A stretch of 64,000 nt of DNA, taken from Streptomyces sp. M41(2017) (GTDB lineage Bacteria > Actinomycetota > Actinomycetes > Streptomycetales > Streptomycetaceae). The translations under genes and the position numbers were made by a program. The stretch covers positions 5,518,001 through 5,582,000 of the forward strand of contig NZ_MWFK01000001.1 in the NCBI RefSeq assembly GCF_002078175.1, written 5' to 3'. Each line of letters begins with the position of its first letter. Position 1 is the first letter of the stretch. Below are positions 40,900 to 50,097 of this stretch, piece after piece. The notes under the pieces were generated by a model. The model searched no databases and was not told the DNA's origin. It worked only from the letters and a program-made list of their open reading frames with translations.

Positions 40900-43031
40900 T
40901 GAACGACACCCGTCCCGCGGCAGCCCCCGACGGCTCCTCGCCCCTGCACAAGCCCGGACCGTCGACGCGGCGAACCCCGGACGACCCGAGGTCGAGCAGG
41001 AACGATGAACGTGGCTCCCTGACACGGGTGTTGCCGGACGGCCGACGGTTCCTGCGCCGGCACCGATCTGTCCTGTTCGCCTTGTCCGGCTGGTCCCTCC
41101 TGGAGAGCGCTCAGATCTTCCTCGGCGGCTACGGAGTCGCCCGCTCGCTCGACGACGGCTTCCTCGCCGGCCGTACCGGCACCGGCCTGCTCTGGCTCTG
41201 CGTCGCGGCGGGCGCCACGCTGCTCGGCGGCTTCGCCGTCCGGCAGGTCTTCCGAGGACTGGCCGACCTGGTCGAACCGTTCCGCGACGGCCTGATGCGC
41301 CGGGCGGTGGACCAGGCGCTCGGCGCCGCGCTCGCCGAGCCGGCACGAGCCGACCCGACCGGGGCCGTGTCCCGGCTCACGCACCAGACCGAGATCGCCC
41401 GCGACAGCTTCGCCGGCCTGGTCCTGACCGCCCGCTCGTTCGTCTTCACCACGGCGGGCGCGCTGCTCGGCATGGCCTCGCTCGACCCGGCGCTGCTGTT
41501 CGTCGTACTGCCGCCGCTGCTGGCAGGACTCATCCTCTTCCTGTCGACCTTTCCTCCCATGGCGGCCGCGCAGCGTGCCTATCTGGACGCCGACGAGGCA
41601 CTGTCCGCCCTGTCCGGGCAGGTGGCCTCCGGCCTGCGCGACGTGGCGGCGTGCGGGGCCGGAGCCCGGGTCGCCGCTGAGATCGGCAGGCTGATCGCCG
41701 TCGAGGAACGGCTGTCCCGGAGGCTGGCCCGCTGGGCGGCCGTACGATCGTTCGCGCTCGGCGTCGCCGGCCGACTTCCCCTGGTCGTACTTCTCGCCGC
41801 GACCCCTCTTCTCATCGAGGGCGGACTGACGGCGGGCGCCCTGCTGGGAGCGCTGACGTACCTGGTCCAGGCTCTCCTGCCCGCCCTGCACGCCCTGATG
41901 ACCGCCGTCGGAACGGCCGGCACCCGCCTGTTGGTCGTGCTGGAGCGGTTCACCGACCAGGATGACCACGCTGCCCCGAGAATCCCGCCCATCGCACCCA
42001 TCCCGACTGCCCAGCCTCCAGTCGAACCCGGCGCGCATCCGTCCGGGCGGCCACCTGCCGACGATCCCCGACCTGCTTGCCCCGCGAGGTCGGGCCGCTC
42101 CGGACGGACACCTGCGGCCGAGCTTCGAGGCGTGACCTTCGCGTACGGCACCGGAGCGCGCCCTGTGCTGAGGGAGCTGGACCTGACCGTTGAGGACGGC
42201 GAGCACCTCGTGGTCGTCGGGCCGAGCGGCATCGGCAAGTCCACCCTCACCTCTCTGCTTGCCGGACTCCTCACGCCGGATGCCGGTTCGGTACGGGTGG
42301 CGGGAGCGGCGCCGGGTCCCGACGGGCCGGCGCATCCGCAGCCGCGCCGGACACTCCTGCCGCAGCGGGCGTACGTCTTCAGCGGGACCGTCGGCGAGAA
42401 CCTCGCGTACTTCCGGCCCGACGCCTCCCGTGCCGACCTCGACCGCGCCACGCGCCTCCTTGGTCTGGAAGGCCTGGTGCGGCGGCTCGGCGGCCTGCAC
42501 GGAAGGGTCGACCCACGTCTCCTCTCACTCGGGGAGTGCCAGCAACTGGCCGTCGGACGCGCCTATGTGTCCCCGGCCCCCCTGCTCCTGCTGGACGAGG
42601 CCACCTGTCACCTCGACCCGGAGACGGAGGAGCGGACCGAGCGTGTCCTCGCCGAGCGCCCCGGCACCCTCGTGCTCGTCGCCCACCGGATCAGCTCCGC
42701 TCTACGGGCCGACCGCGTCCTCGTCCTGGACGGCGACCGCGCCCTGTGTGGACCGCACGACGCCCTTCTGGCCGAGTCGGAGCTCTACCGCGACCTGGTC
42801 GGCCGCTGGTACCACGAGCCCGGATCCGCCGTGGAGGAGCGTGATCGGCGCGCGTCGGAGCGCCGCGCTCACGGAGGAGAGGAATCGGAGGACCGCGGTG
42901 TGAGGGCGTCCCTGCCCGCGCTTCGCGGCGACGACCCCCCGGCGTCGAAGGGTGCGGTCACAGCGGTCGGCCCGGCCTGCGACCGCGACGTCGGACCCCG
43001 CGACGTCAGACCCAGCCGGCGCCCTGCGTGA
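40899..43031 (+). CDS. ramB: ABC exporter half-protein for SapB, catalytic partner
   Basis: 710 aa from the ATG at 40899. A polar N-terminal extension is followed by a transmembrane domain (about 55-350), a Pro-rich linker, and a nucleotide-binding domain (about 405-620). Walker A is canonical (GPSGIGKS, K447), and so is Walker B (LLLLDEA, D566 and E567). The signature is degenerate, LSLGECQ (542-548) instead of LSGGQ. With RamA this gives one normal and one degenerate ATP site. A basic tail of about 80 residues follows, and the last 26 bases overlap the 3' end of the convergent ramR. Confidence 0.92.
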   Translation: MNDTRPAAAPDGSSPLHKPGPSTRRTPDDPRSSRNDERGSLTRVLPDGRRFLRRHRSVLFALSGWSLLESAQIFLGGYGVARSLDDGFLAGRTGTGLLWLCVAAGATLLGGFAVRQVFRGLADLVEPFRDGLMRRAVDQALGAALAEPARADPTGAVSRLTHQTEIARDSFAGLVLTARSFVFTTAGALLGMASLDPALLFVVLPPLLAGLILFLSTFPPMAAAQRAYLDADEALSALSGQVASGLRDVAACGAGARVAAEIGRLIAVEERLSRRLARWAAVRSFALGVAGRLPLVVLLAATPLLIEGGLTAGALLGALTYLVQALLPALHALMTAVGTAGTRLLVVLERFTDQDDHAAPRIPPIAPIPTAQPPVEPGAHPSGRPPADDPRPACPARSGRSGRTPAAELRGVTFAYGTGARPVLRELDLTVEDGEHLVVVGPSGIGKSTLTSLLAGLLTPDAGSVRVAGAAPGPDGPAHPQPRRTLLPQRAYVFSGTVGENLAYFRPDASRADLDRATRLLGLEGLVRRLGGLHGRVDPRLLSLGECQQLAVGRAYVSPAPLLLLDEATCHLDPETEERTERVLAERPGTLVLVAHRISSALRADRVLVLDGDRALCGPHDALLAESELYRDLVGRWYHEPGSAVEERDRRASERRAHGGEESEDRGVRASLPALRGDDPPASKGAVTAVGPACDRDVGPRDVRPSRRPA

Positions 43032-43617
43032 TGCGGATGGCGTCGATGCGGTTGCGGGCGCCGACCTTGCGGGTCGCCGCGGCCATGTAGTTCCGTACCG
43101 TTCCGCTGGTCAGATGGAGTCGACGGGCGATCTCCGCCACCGTCTCGCCTTGGGCGGCCCGTGCCAGCACGCTCAGTTCGCGCGTGGTCAGCGGCATTTG
43201 GGAAGCTTCCAGGAACCCACAGGCCAGTGACGCGTCCACGAACCGCTGACCCGCGGCCACTTCCGTGATGCCCTTGATCAACCGTTGCGCGGAGCTGTGT
43301 TTGTCCACGAACCCCAGGGCCTGGGCATCGAACGCTCTGCGCAGCGCTCCGGGTCGTCCGGCCGACGCCAGGACGACGAGCCCGGCGCGCGGCACCGGCA
43401 CCCGCTCGCCCGTGTTCCCGGCGCCGCCCTCTAATAAGGAGGTGGCGCCGGGACAGTCGAGGTCGACCAGGCACACGTCGGGGCGTAGCCCGCTTGCGTT
43501 CTCACGGGCGGACATCCAGCCCGCCGCATCCACGTCGAACGTGGGTTCAGTCCGTAGGAGTGCCGTCAGCGCGGAGCGCATCAGGCTGACGCTGTGCAGT
43601 ACGAGCACCGCGGTCAT
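43006..43617 (-). CDS. ramR: Orphan response regulator activating the SapB genes
   Basis: 203 aa from the ATG at 43617, with an AGAGGA site. The receiver-like domain (1-125) has a candidate Asp in PDVCLVDLDCPGA and the conserved Lys (GFVDKHSS), but the acidic pair after the first strand is replaced (VLVLHSVSLMRS), so classical phosphorylation is doubtful. A LuxR-type helix-turn-helix follows (LTTRELSVLARAAQGETVAE, LHLTSGTVRNYMAAATRKVG). Codons 61 and 62 are two consecutive TTA codons (43437-43432), which makes translation doubly dependent on bldA tRNA. It is convergent with ramB and should activate the ramC promoter. Confidence 0.93.
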   Translation of the reverse strand: MTAVLVLHSVSLMRSALTALLRTEPTFDVDAAGWMSARENASGLRPDVCLVDLDCPGATSLLEGGAGNTGERVPVPRAGLVVLASAGRPGALRRAFDAQALGFVDKHSSAQRLIKGITEVAAGQRFVDASLACGFLEASQMPLTTRELSVLARAAQGETVAEIARRLHLTSGTVRNYMAAATRKVGARNRIDAIRITQGAGWV

Positions 43618-44103
43618 GGGTGTCCTCTCTCGATCCTCCGCCCGGCATGCACACACCCGGCATCCGTTGTGTCGTCTCTCCGGCTTCCCGAGAGGCCGAG
43701 AGGGAACCCCGAACGGTTTTCGACGGTGGCTCACTTCCATGCCGTGTCAGCGCGCCAAGATCCTTGCGGATCTCGGCCGGAAGCCGTGTGTCGCTCGCGT
43801 CGGGACGCATACGCCCTCGTGACGGGGCGCCCCCGGCCAGGGCAGTGACGGTCCGTGGGCTGTGGGCGGACCCTGACGGTCGTGTTGTCCGTACGCGCCG
43901 GCGGGCGAGAAAGGCGTGATCCATGCAGGTGCCTGGCCGCGGCGGCCTCCGGGAAAGATCTTCGAGGTGGGTCTCGGCACGGGCCGGAATCGAGCCGGTT
44001 CGTCGGAGATGCCGTTTGAGCACGCGGCCAGGAGCCGGAGTCCGTTCGCTGAAGTGGGGGCCGACGACGGGCAGTTGCTCGTGCGTCGCTAGCATCCGTG
44101 ATC
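43618..44103. other. Upstream region of ramR
   Basis: About 485 bases with no convincing gene. It should contain the ramR promoter and that of the secreted protein gene to the right. No palindrome or box stands out. Confidence 0.45.
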
Positions 44104-44937
44104 ATGACCATGCGGGGGTGGCGGCTGGGTGCCGCGTTGTTGCTTACGGCGCTGTGTGTCTCCGGTGCGGGAGGGCCGGGCGTCATCCGTACGGCGTCGG
44201 ACCTCGGCTCGCTCCCGGGCGACCGCTTCGACTACACGTCGCAGGACTACCAACGATCCAAGCGGGCCACAGCATTGCTGGTCCGCCGGTGCATGGCGCA
44301 GCGCGGCCATCCGGACTTCCCGCTCGACCCTCGCTATCCCAGCGATCCCATGGTCGCCACCGCGGTCGCCAGCGACTACGGAGTCCTTGATCTCGACGCC
44401 GCTCGCCGCTGGGGCTACGGCTGGGACCCGTCAGTGGCAGTGTCGTCCCAGCCGAAGGGCCGCAGGATGACGATCGCCGAGTATGCGGACTTCCCCGCGT
44501 GCACTGCCGAGGCGGGCGAGCGGTTGATGCACGGCATCGACGTCCAGCGGGACTGGTTGTACGCCGGTAGGCGGGCGGTCGAGGTCGACACGGTGGTCAA
44601 GCGCGATCCACGCCTGCGCGCCGCGTGGGAAGTGTGGTCCCAGTGTGTGGCAGAACAAGGATTCACGCGCTATCCCGACCCTGTGGCCGCGTACTCGGAC
44701 ACTGCCTGGCGGCGTGGCAGTGACGGCAACACCCGGCACCTGCCGCGGGAGCGAGCGACCGCGACGGCGGACGTCACCTGCAAACGCCGTCACCATACGG
44801 CCGAGGTCTGGCACGCCGCCCGGGCGCGGGAGCAGAGCGCGGACATCGCCAGACACCGTGACCGCTATGCCGCCGGTCTTGAGGCGCTGCGAGCGTACCG
44901 GGCAACGATCGCCGAGGTGCTGCGAACCTTGGGCTAG
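44104..44937 (+). CDS. Secreted protein of unknown function
   Basis: About 277 aa. Three possible starts lie close together (GTG 44098, ATG 44104, ATG 44110) and none has a ribosome site, so it may be leaderless. The N-terminus is a signal peptide (RGWRLGAALLLTALCVSGAG). The mature part is rich in Arg, Asp and Trp, with four spaced Cys (VRRCMAQRG, FPACTAE, SQCVAEQG, VTCKRRHH) that could form disulfides. It resembles the many unassigned secreted Streptomyces proteins with paired Cys. No enzyme motif is visible. Confidence 0.8.
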   Translation: MTMRGWRLGAALLLTALCVSGAGGPGVIRTASDLGSLPGDRFDYTSQDYQRSKRATALLVRRCMAQRGHPDFPLDPRYPSDPMVATAVASDYGVLDLDAARRWGYGWDPSVAVSSQPKGRRMTIAEYADFPACTAEAGERLMHGIDVQRDWLYAGRRAVEVDTVVKRDPRLRAAWEVWSQCVAEQGFTRYPDPVAAYSDTAWRRGSDGNTRHLPRERATATADVTCKRRHHTAEVWHAARAREQSADIARHRDRYAAGLEALRAYRATIAEVLRTLG

Positions 44938-45276
44938 GCGGACGCGGCGACGAAACGGCCGCCCGCCTCGGACTGTTCGCCGCCACCGTGCGTCCTTGAG
45001 GGTCGTGGCCGGGTCCCGGCGGCGGAACGTCGGCCGGAAAGGGGTCCGTACGGCGGCGGCGCGAACTCCTCCCGGTGCGCGGAAGGCAACGATGTCGAGT
45101 TCGGCGTCCTGATCGGCGACCCGAAGACGTCTGCGGTCGTGGGGGACCGTGGCCGGCGACGAACGTGTCTCGTCGTCGCCGGCCACGCAGCACAGGGCCG
45201 TCACGGCCGTGCCACCGCCACTGCGGGGAAGGACTGCGACGAGTCGCCTCGTCCGAGGGTGGCTCGAGGTTCGTGC

Positions 45277-46116
45277 TCAGGTAGTGGTGAGCATGCCTTC
45301 GCGGAGTTTGGCGAGGATGCGGTTGAGGAGTCGGGAGACGTGCATCTGGGAGACGCCGAGGTGCTCGCCGATCTGGGCCTGGGTGAGTTCATCGACGAAC
45401 CGCATGTGGATGATCCGCCGCTCACGGTCGTCGAGCTGCGCGATCAGTGGGGCCAGCGCGCTGACGTCCTCGACCAGTTCGAGGGCGGTGTCATCCACTC
45501 CGATGAAGTCCGCGAGGGCGGCTTCCCCGTCCTCGCTGGAGGTGATGGCGGCGTCCAGAGAGGCGGAGGTATAGCCGTTGGAGGCCTTACGAGCCTCGAT
45601 CACCTCTTCCTCGGGCAAGCACATCAGTGCCGCCAGTTCGCGCGTGGTGGGCATGCGGCCGAGCCGGCTGCGGAGCTCCTCAGTCGCCTTGGCGAGGGCG
45701 ATCCGCGCTTCCTGAAGCCGGCGCGGGACGTGCACGGCCCATGACGTGTCGCGGAAGAAACGCTTGATCTCACCGACGATGTAGGGCACGGCGAAGGAGG
45801 TGAACTCGACTTCGCGACTCAGCTCGAAGCGGTCGATGGCCTTGATGAGGCCGATCGTGCCGACCTGGACGATGTCTTCCATCTCGTCGCTGCTGCGGCT
45901 GCGGAAACGTGAGGCCGCGAACTGTACGAGGGTGATGTTGATTTCGATGAGGGTGTTGCGCGCGTACTGGTACTCGGGGGTGCCCTCTTCGAGGACGGCG
46001 AGACGGTCGAAGAACAGCCTCGACAGCTCGCGGGCATCCTTCGGGGCGACGTGCGACGGGTGGCTGATTGCCGGCAGCACGACGGTCCGCGCCCCGTTGG
46101 TGTCGGTCACTGTCAT
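45277..46116 (-). CDS. SigB/SigF-family RNA polymerase sigma factor
   Basis: 279 aa from the ATG at 46116, preceded by AAGGGA. Region 2 is clear (FAASRFRSRSSDEMEDIVQV, GTIGLIKAIDRFE, SFAVPYIVGEIKRFFRD), region 3 includes VPRRLQEARIALAKATEELR, and region 4 is the promoter-binding helix-turn-helix (LDDRERRIIHMRFVDELTQA, GEHLGVSQMHVSRLLNRIL). This is the SigB/F/H/N group that directs stress and developmental genes in Streptomyces and is normally held by anti-sigma kinases and STAS antagonists. No anti-sigma gene adjoins it. The STAS and PP2C genes 3-8 kb to the right could belong to the same circuit, as could CsbD and GlsB, which are typical targets. Confidence 0.93.
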   Translation of the reverse strand: MTVTDTNGARTVVLPAISHPSHVAPKDARELSRLFFDRLAVLEEGTPEYQYARNTLIEINITLVQFAASRFRSRSSDEMEDIVQVGTIGLIKAIDRFELSREVEFTSFAVPYIVGEIKRFFRDTSWAVHVPRRLQEARIALAKATEELRSRLGRMPTTRELAALMCLPEEEVIEARKASNGYTSASLDAAITSSEDGEAALADFIGVDDTALELVEDVSALAPLIAQLDDRERRIIHMRFVDELTQAQIGEHLGVSQMHVSRLLNRILAKLREGMLTTT

Positions 46117-47175
46117 GCTCGTCCCTTCCCGCGTGATCCAGCCTTGGATGCCCGCCGCCTCGGGACGGGCAGAGACGGCGTACCCGCGGTTGAGGCATGC
46201 ATGCCAGATGAGATCGTCACCGTGCTGCTGTGGCGCTGACTTGCTCCTCGGATGAGACACGAAAATCTATGGTGGCTGAAGTAGACATTGCTTGATCGTG
46301 TGGCTATGGTTTCTCTCGTAGTCGAGATCGGTGGAGCCCGGCAGACACGAACTGCCGTGGAGAAAAGCGCAGTTGTAGTAGGCAGAGCGGTTCGGTGGTG
46401 GAGTTCCGAAGCCAGGGTTGTCGAAGGACGGCGACGGGGCTGACGACCGGACCGGGTGGCCCGAAGTGATCAGGGGCCGCCGTGAGCAGGGCCGAAGATG
46501 TGCGGCGCGGCCCGTTGGCACCAGTTGTTCGAGAGGGAAGGAACGGAGGAGCGAGACGCCATCAGGATCGCCCGGGCGGAATGGCTGAGCCCGGGTACCG
46601 CAGGACATCGATAGTGAGGTGGTCTCCGGTCGAGCAACCGCGATCCCCGCGTCCCCGACAGCAATCCGGTCGGGCCAGCGGTTACAGAAGGCCGGTGCAG
46701 TCCCCAAGCCGGCAGATGGTGTAGCAGGTTCCTTCGGGGCCCTGGCGCAGAGCGCCAGGGCCCCTCGATGTGTTGCGTGAGGGAGGTGCAATGGCGGCAG
46801 GCGACTCGTTCGACCGGCTTGATGACGGTGCCCGTACCGCTTGTACGACAGGGCGGCCCGTCGTGGCAGCCACGCATACCGCCGCTCCGCTCCGCCCGCG
46901 GAATCCCCTACGGTCACCTGGAACAGTGGGGCCCTTGACCCTTCCTGTCCGCCCCTTTCCTCCGCGAGGTACAACAGGCGCGGTTCGGATGCCTTACGGC
47001 GGTCGAACTGAGGACGCCGCGGGCCCGCACATTGGGTGACGCCCCCTCAGGGGCCCGCTTTCAAACGCCGTGACCTCACGTAGACGCGCTGTGCGAAAGC
47101 GTGGATGGCCGGAGGTGTCGTGCTGGAATGCCATGATTCCCGGCGTCGCGCCTTGTCTCGCGCCCCCGAGGCGTG
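46117..47175. other. Long intergenic region with a terminator-like hairpin
   Basis: About 1.06 kb with no gene I can support; the open frames are Arg/Pro-rich and lack ribosome sites. A perfect 13-bp stem hairpin lies at 46736-46764. Confidence 0.5.
46736..46764. terminator. Hairpin with perfect 13-bp stem
   Basis: GGGGCCCTGGCGC, loop AGA, and the exact complement. It looks like a terminator, but there is no obvious gene for it to end; a small RNA or a decayed gene upstream is possible. Confidence 0.55.
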
Positions 47176-47219
47176 ACATGGGTGGGGCCCGACGCCATGG
47201 CGTCGGGCCCCACCCATGT
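47176..47219. terminator. Terminator, perfect 44-bp palindrome
   Basis: A perfect dyad centred at 47197/47198, with arms beginning ACATGGGTGGGGCCCGACG. It ends 20 bp downstream of the small hydrophobic protein gene (47240-47410) and should terminate it. Confidence 0.85.
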
Positions 47220-47239
47220 ATCTGTGCTGATCAGGCTGT

Positions 47240-47410
47240 TTACCAGCGGTACCAGCGGCCACGCTTGCCGCCGCTTGCTGTCGGGCGGATCACGAATCCG
47301 AGAACCCAGACGATCAGGACGATCACGGCGATCCACCAGAGCGCCTTCAGCGCGAAACCGGCGCCGAAGAGGATCAGGGCGAGCAGCAGAACAAGAAGAA
47401 TAGGAACCAT
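47240..47410 (-). CDS. Small hydrophobic membrane protein, 56 aa
   Basis: Starts at the ATG at 47410, with GGAGG nine bases upstream. The protein is almost wholly membrane: MVPILLVLLLALILFGAGF, a short turn (ALKALWW), a second segment (IAVIVLIVWVLGFVI), then a basic tail (SGGKRGRWYRW). Two membrane passes with both ends probably inside. This type of short hydrophobic protein is common in Streptomyces next to stress genes; its role is unknown. It has its own strong terminator and is divergent from the CsbD gene. Confidence 0.82.
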   Translation of the reverse strand: MVPILLVLLLALILFGAGFALKALWWIAVIVLIVWVLGFVIRPTASGGKRGRWYRW

Positions 47411-47591
47411 GGTTATCAACCTCCGGACCGTCGTGTGCCCTGCGCTCCGCTCTTCATTCCTGCGCGTCGTGGGTATTGCTCGGGCTTGGGCGGCTGGGAA
47501 AAGCGCGGCAGTCGTCGCGCTGGTTTGAGGATGTGATCCGGGGTGACACGGAGGGCGTACGTGAATTCCGATTGAGGCAGGGTGAGTGGTT

Positions 47592-47768
47592 GTGGCTGCG
47601 GACGAGAAGGCTCAGGCCAAGGGCGAGCAGGTCGAGGGCAAGGTCAAGAAGGTCGCCGGCGGCGCCGTGGGCAACGAGTCCCTGAAGGCCGAGGGGCAGG
47701 CCAAGGAGACCCAGGGTGACCTGCGTGCGGCCAAGGAGAAGGCCAAGGACGCCGTCCGGCCCAAGTAG
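47592..47768 (+). CDS. CsbD-family stress protein
   Basis: 58 aa from a GTG at 47592 (an earlier GTG at 47586 is possible). It is highly charged and Lys/Glu/Ala/Gly-rich with the CsbD pattern: ADEKAQAKGEQVEGKVKKVA, VGNESLKAEGQAKETQGDL. CsbD proteins are induced by the general stress sigma factor in other bacteria and are probably unfolded in the cytosol; no activity is known. A terminator hairpin lies 14 bp after the stop. Confidence 0.9.
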   Translation: MAADEKAQAKGEQVEGKVKKVAGGAVGNESLKAEGQAKETQGDLRAAKEKAKDAVRPK

Positions 47769-47782
47769 CGCTCAGCACTCCT

Positions 47783-47812
47783 GATCCCGGCAGCCTGATG
47801 GCTGCCGGGATC
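47783..47812 (+). terminator. Terminator after the CsbD gene
   Basis: Perfect 13-bp stem GATCCCGGCAGCC / GGCTGCCGGGATC with a TGAT loop. Confidence 0.85.
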
Positions 47813-48441
47813 TGTGCTTCCCGGGCCGGCTTCGTTTCCGCGACGGATGCGGTGCACGCGGTCGCGTCGCCGGCCCGTCACAGCACGGGACCGAGGGCGC
47901 TCGTCACGGACTGGGCGCACGGCCGCGGTCGAGCGCCGGGATCGTCGCCGCCCCGTCGGGCGGAGCGCTCGCTGCTCCGGCCGCTGGGACATGTTCACCG
48001 GAGCAGCTGTCGAGGGACTCGACCAGGGCGATCTGTTGGGAGAAGACACCGAGGGGCCGTTCGTACGCGCTGCCGGATCTCCCGTGCGCGGCGACGATTG
48101 CAGGCTGTCCTGTCGTCCTGCTGCGGGCATCCGGACGATTTTCTGGTGATCCAGTGGCGAAGTTACGGAATCTCCTCAAATTCTTCACTCTCTGCTCCCC
48201 GGTCGCCCGCGACGTGCTTCATGTCACCCGGAGGAGTCGCTGACCTGCTCCCGAGGCCTGAAAGGCCGGACTCACCCCGCGACAGCGCCACGTTCGGCCC
48301 GCTGTTCCGGCGGCCTCACGCCGGCCGGAGGCGCCCGTGAGGCCGGAGCGGGTTGCCAGGACGGGGAACCGTGGAGGATGGTTGCCGTGAGGCAATAATT
48401 CATCGACCGGATGAGGTGAGGGGTTCGCTCAGCGGGCCTTC
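47813..48441. other. Intergenic region
   Basis: About 630 bases upstream of the phosphatase operon. No gene or strong structure recognised. Confidence 0.5.
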
Positions 48442-50097
48442 GTGTTTGTGACTTCCATCGAGCAGGGCCCTGCCGTGAGCGCCGACGCTCCGGCAGACGC
48501 GGTATGGACGTGTGCGCCGTACCCGGTTGTGATCGTCGACCGGGCCGGCACGGTACGCCACGCGAACCCCCGGGCCGGCAGCCTTCTGCCTGCCCTTCGC
48601 TCCGGCGCGCCCCTGGCCGGGAGCGTTCCGGCGTGGCTCTCGGACGGTCACGCGCACCGGGTGCGGGCCGGCTCTCACCCGGGTGACGCGCTGTCCGGAC
48701 CGGTGGGGGAGCGCACCTACGAGGCTCACTCCACGGTGCAGCACGACGGCGACGTCGTCTGGTGGCTGGTGGACGACACCGATCACCACCTGGCCCGCGA
48801 GGCGCTGCGGATGGAACGCGAGCGGACCGCGTTCCTGACCGAGGCGTCCAACATGCTGCTCTCGTCATTGAATCTGGAGCGCTGCATGGACGTGACCGCT
48901 CAACTCGCCGCCGAATACCTCGCCGATGCCGCCCTGGTCATCGCGCCCCGCGCCGGGCGCGTTCTGCCGGTCGTCCTGTGCCTGACCGGCGAGGCACCGC
49001 AACGGTTCACATGGAACGTCGACCCCGAGGACGTTCCCGGCCTGGGGGAAGCCCTGCAGGGCTTCCCGCCGGTGCCCTCCCGGTGGATAGACCCCGCCTC
49101 CGCGCCGAGCTGGCTGGTCCCGGACGGCTTCGGCCCGGTCGGTTCCATCGTCATCACCCCCCTGCCCGGCCATGGAGTTCCGGCCGGCGCTCTCGTTCTC
49201 CTGCGGCGCAGCGGAGAAGCCGCTTTCAGCGCGGACGAGGAAGTCTTCGCCCGCCTGTTCGCCGCCCGGGCCGGTGCGGCCATGTCCGCGGCCCGCCTGT
49301 ACGTGGAGCAGTCCTCACTCGCCCAGACCCTCATGCGGGACCTGCTCCCGCCGGTCCTGCACCGGGTCTCCGGGGTGGAGTTCGCCGGCGGCTACAGGGC
49401 GGCGAGGGACCAGGACCGGGTCGGCGGCGACTTCTACGACGTCCACCCCGCAGCCGCCGACGGCGAGGAGTCCTTCGCCGTTCTGGGTGACGTCTGCGGC
49501 AAGGGCCTCGAGGCCGCCGTGCTGACCGGGAAGATCCGCAACACCCTGCAAGCCCTGCTCCCGATGGCCGACGACCATCAACGCGTGATCGACCTCCTGA
49601 ACAGCGCACTCCTGAACTCGCATGCCACTCGCTTCGTCACACTGACCATGGCGTCCGTCGTGCGGGAGGGGAGCGGTGTGCGTCTGCGGGTGACCAGCGC
49701 GGGACATGAGCCGGCTCTGATCGTGCGGGGCGACGGCACGGTCGAGGAAGGCAGGTCGCGAGGGACCCTCGTCGGTGTTCTTCCCGCAGCCCGGGCGTCG
49801 ACCGCGCAGGAGACGCTCGAGCCCGGGGACTTCTGCGTGCTGTTCACCGACGGCTTCACCGAGGCCAAGGGCGGGCCCTTGGGCAGTGAACTGTTCGGCC
49901 AGGCCCGCCTGAAGCGCGCACTGGCACAGTGCGCGGGGATGCCCGCCGAGGCCGTCGTGGAACACATGCTGATGCTGGCCGACCAGTGGGTGGGCCCCGA
50001 CGTTCACGACGACATGGCCGTCATGATCATCTCTGCGCCGCGGACCACCCATCTCAGTGCGGTGGACGGCCACACTCGGGGCAGGTTCACGGGGTGA
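48442..50097 (+). CDS. PAS-GAF-PP2C (SpoIIE/RsbU-type) serine phosphatase
   Basis: About 551 aa; GTG starts at 48442, 48448 or 48475 are all possible and the ribosome site is weak. A PAS-like domain comes first (CAPYPVVIVDRAGTVRHANP), then a GAF domain (about 130-285), then a PP2C domain (about 305-535). The phosphatase has all metal-binding acidic residues: VGGDFYD, VLGDVCGKG, LFTDGFTEA and HDDMAV. It should dephosphorylate a STAS-domain antagonist and so release a stress sigma factor. Its stop overlaps the next start as GTGA, so it is coupled to a cobalamin-binding protein and then a STAS protein. Confidence 0.9.
   Translation: MFVTSIEQGPAVSADAPADAVWTCAPYPVVIVDRAGTVRHANPRAGSLLPALRSGAPLAGSVPAWLSDGHAHRVRAGSHPGDALSGPVGERTYEAHSTVQHDGDVVWWLVDDTDHHLAREALRMERERTAFLTEASNMLLSSLNLERCMDVTAQLAAEYLADAALVIAPRAGRVLPVVLCLTGEAPQRFTWNVDPEDVPGLGEALQGFPPVPSRWIDPASAPSWLVPDGFGPVGSIVITPLPGHGVPAGALVLLRRSGEAAFSADEEVFARLFAARAGAAMSAARLYVEQSSLAQTLMRDLLPPVLHRVSGVEFAGGYRAARDQDRVGGDFYDVHPAAADGEESFAVLGDVCGKGLEAAVLTGKIRNTLQALLPMADDHQRVIDLLNSALLNSHATRFVTLTMASVVREGSGVRLRVTSAGHEPALIVRGDGTVEEGRSRGTLVGVLPAARASTAQETLEPGDFCVLFTDGFTEAKGGPLGSELFGQARLKRALAQCAGMPAEAVVEHMLMLADQWVGPDVHDDMAVMIISAPRTTHLSAVDGHTRGRFTG

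Noticed and set aside
46267..46974. Frames in the 46-47 kb gap
   Set aside because: Arg/Pro/Ser-rich, no ribosome sites, no recognisable motifs.
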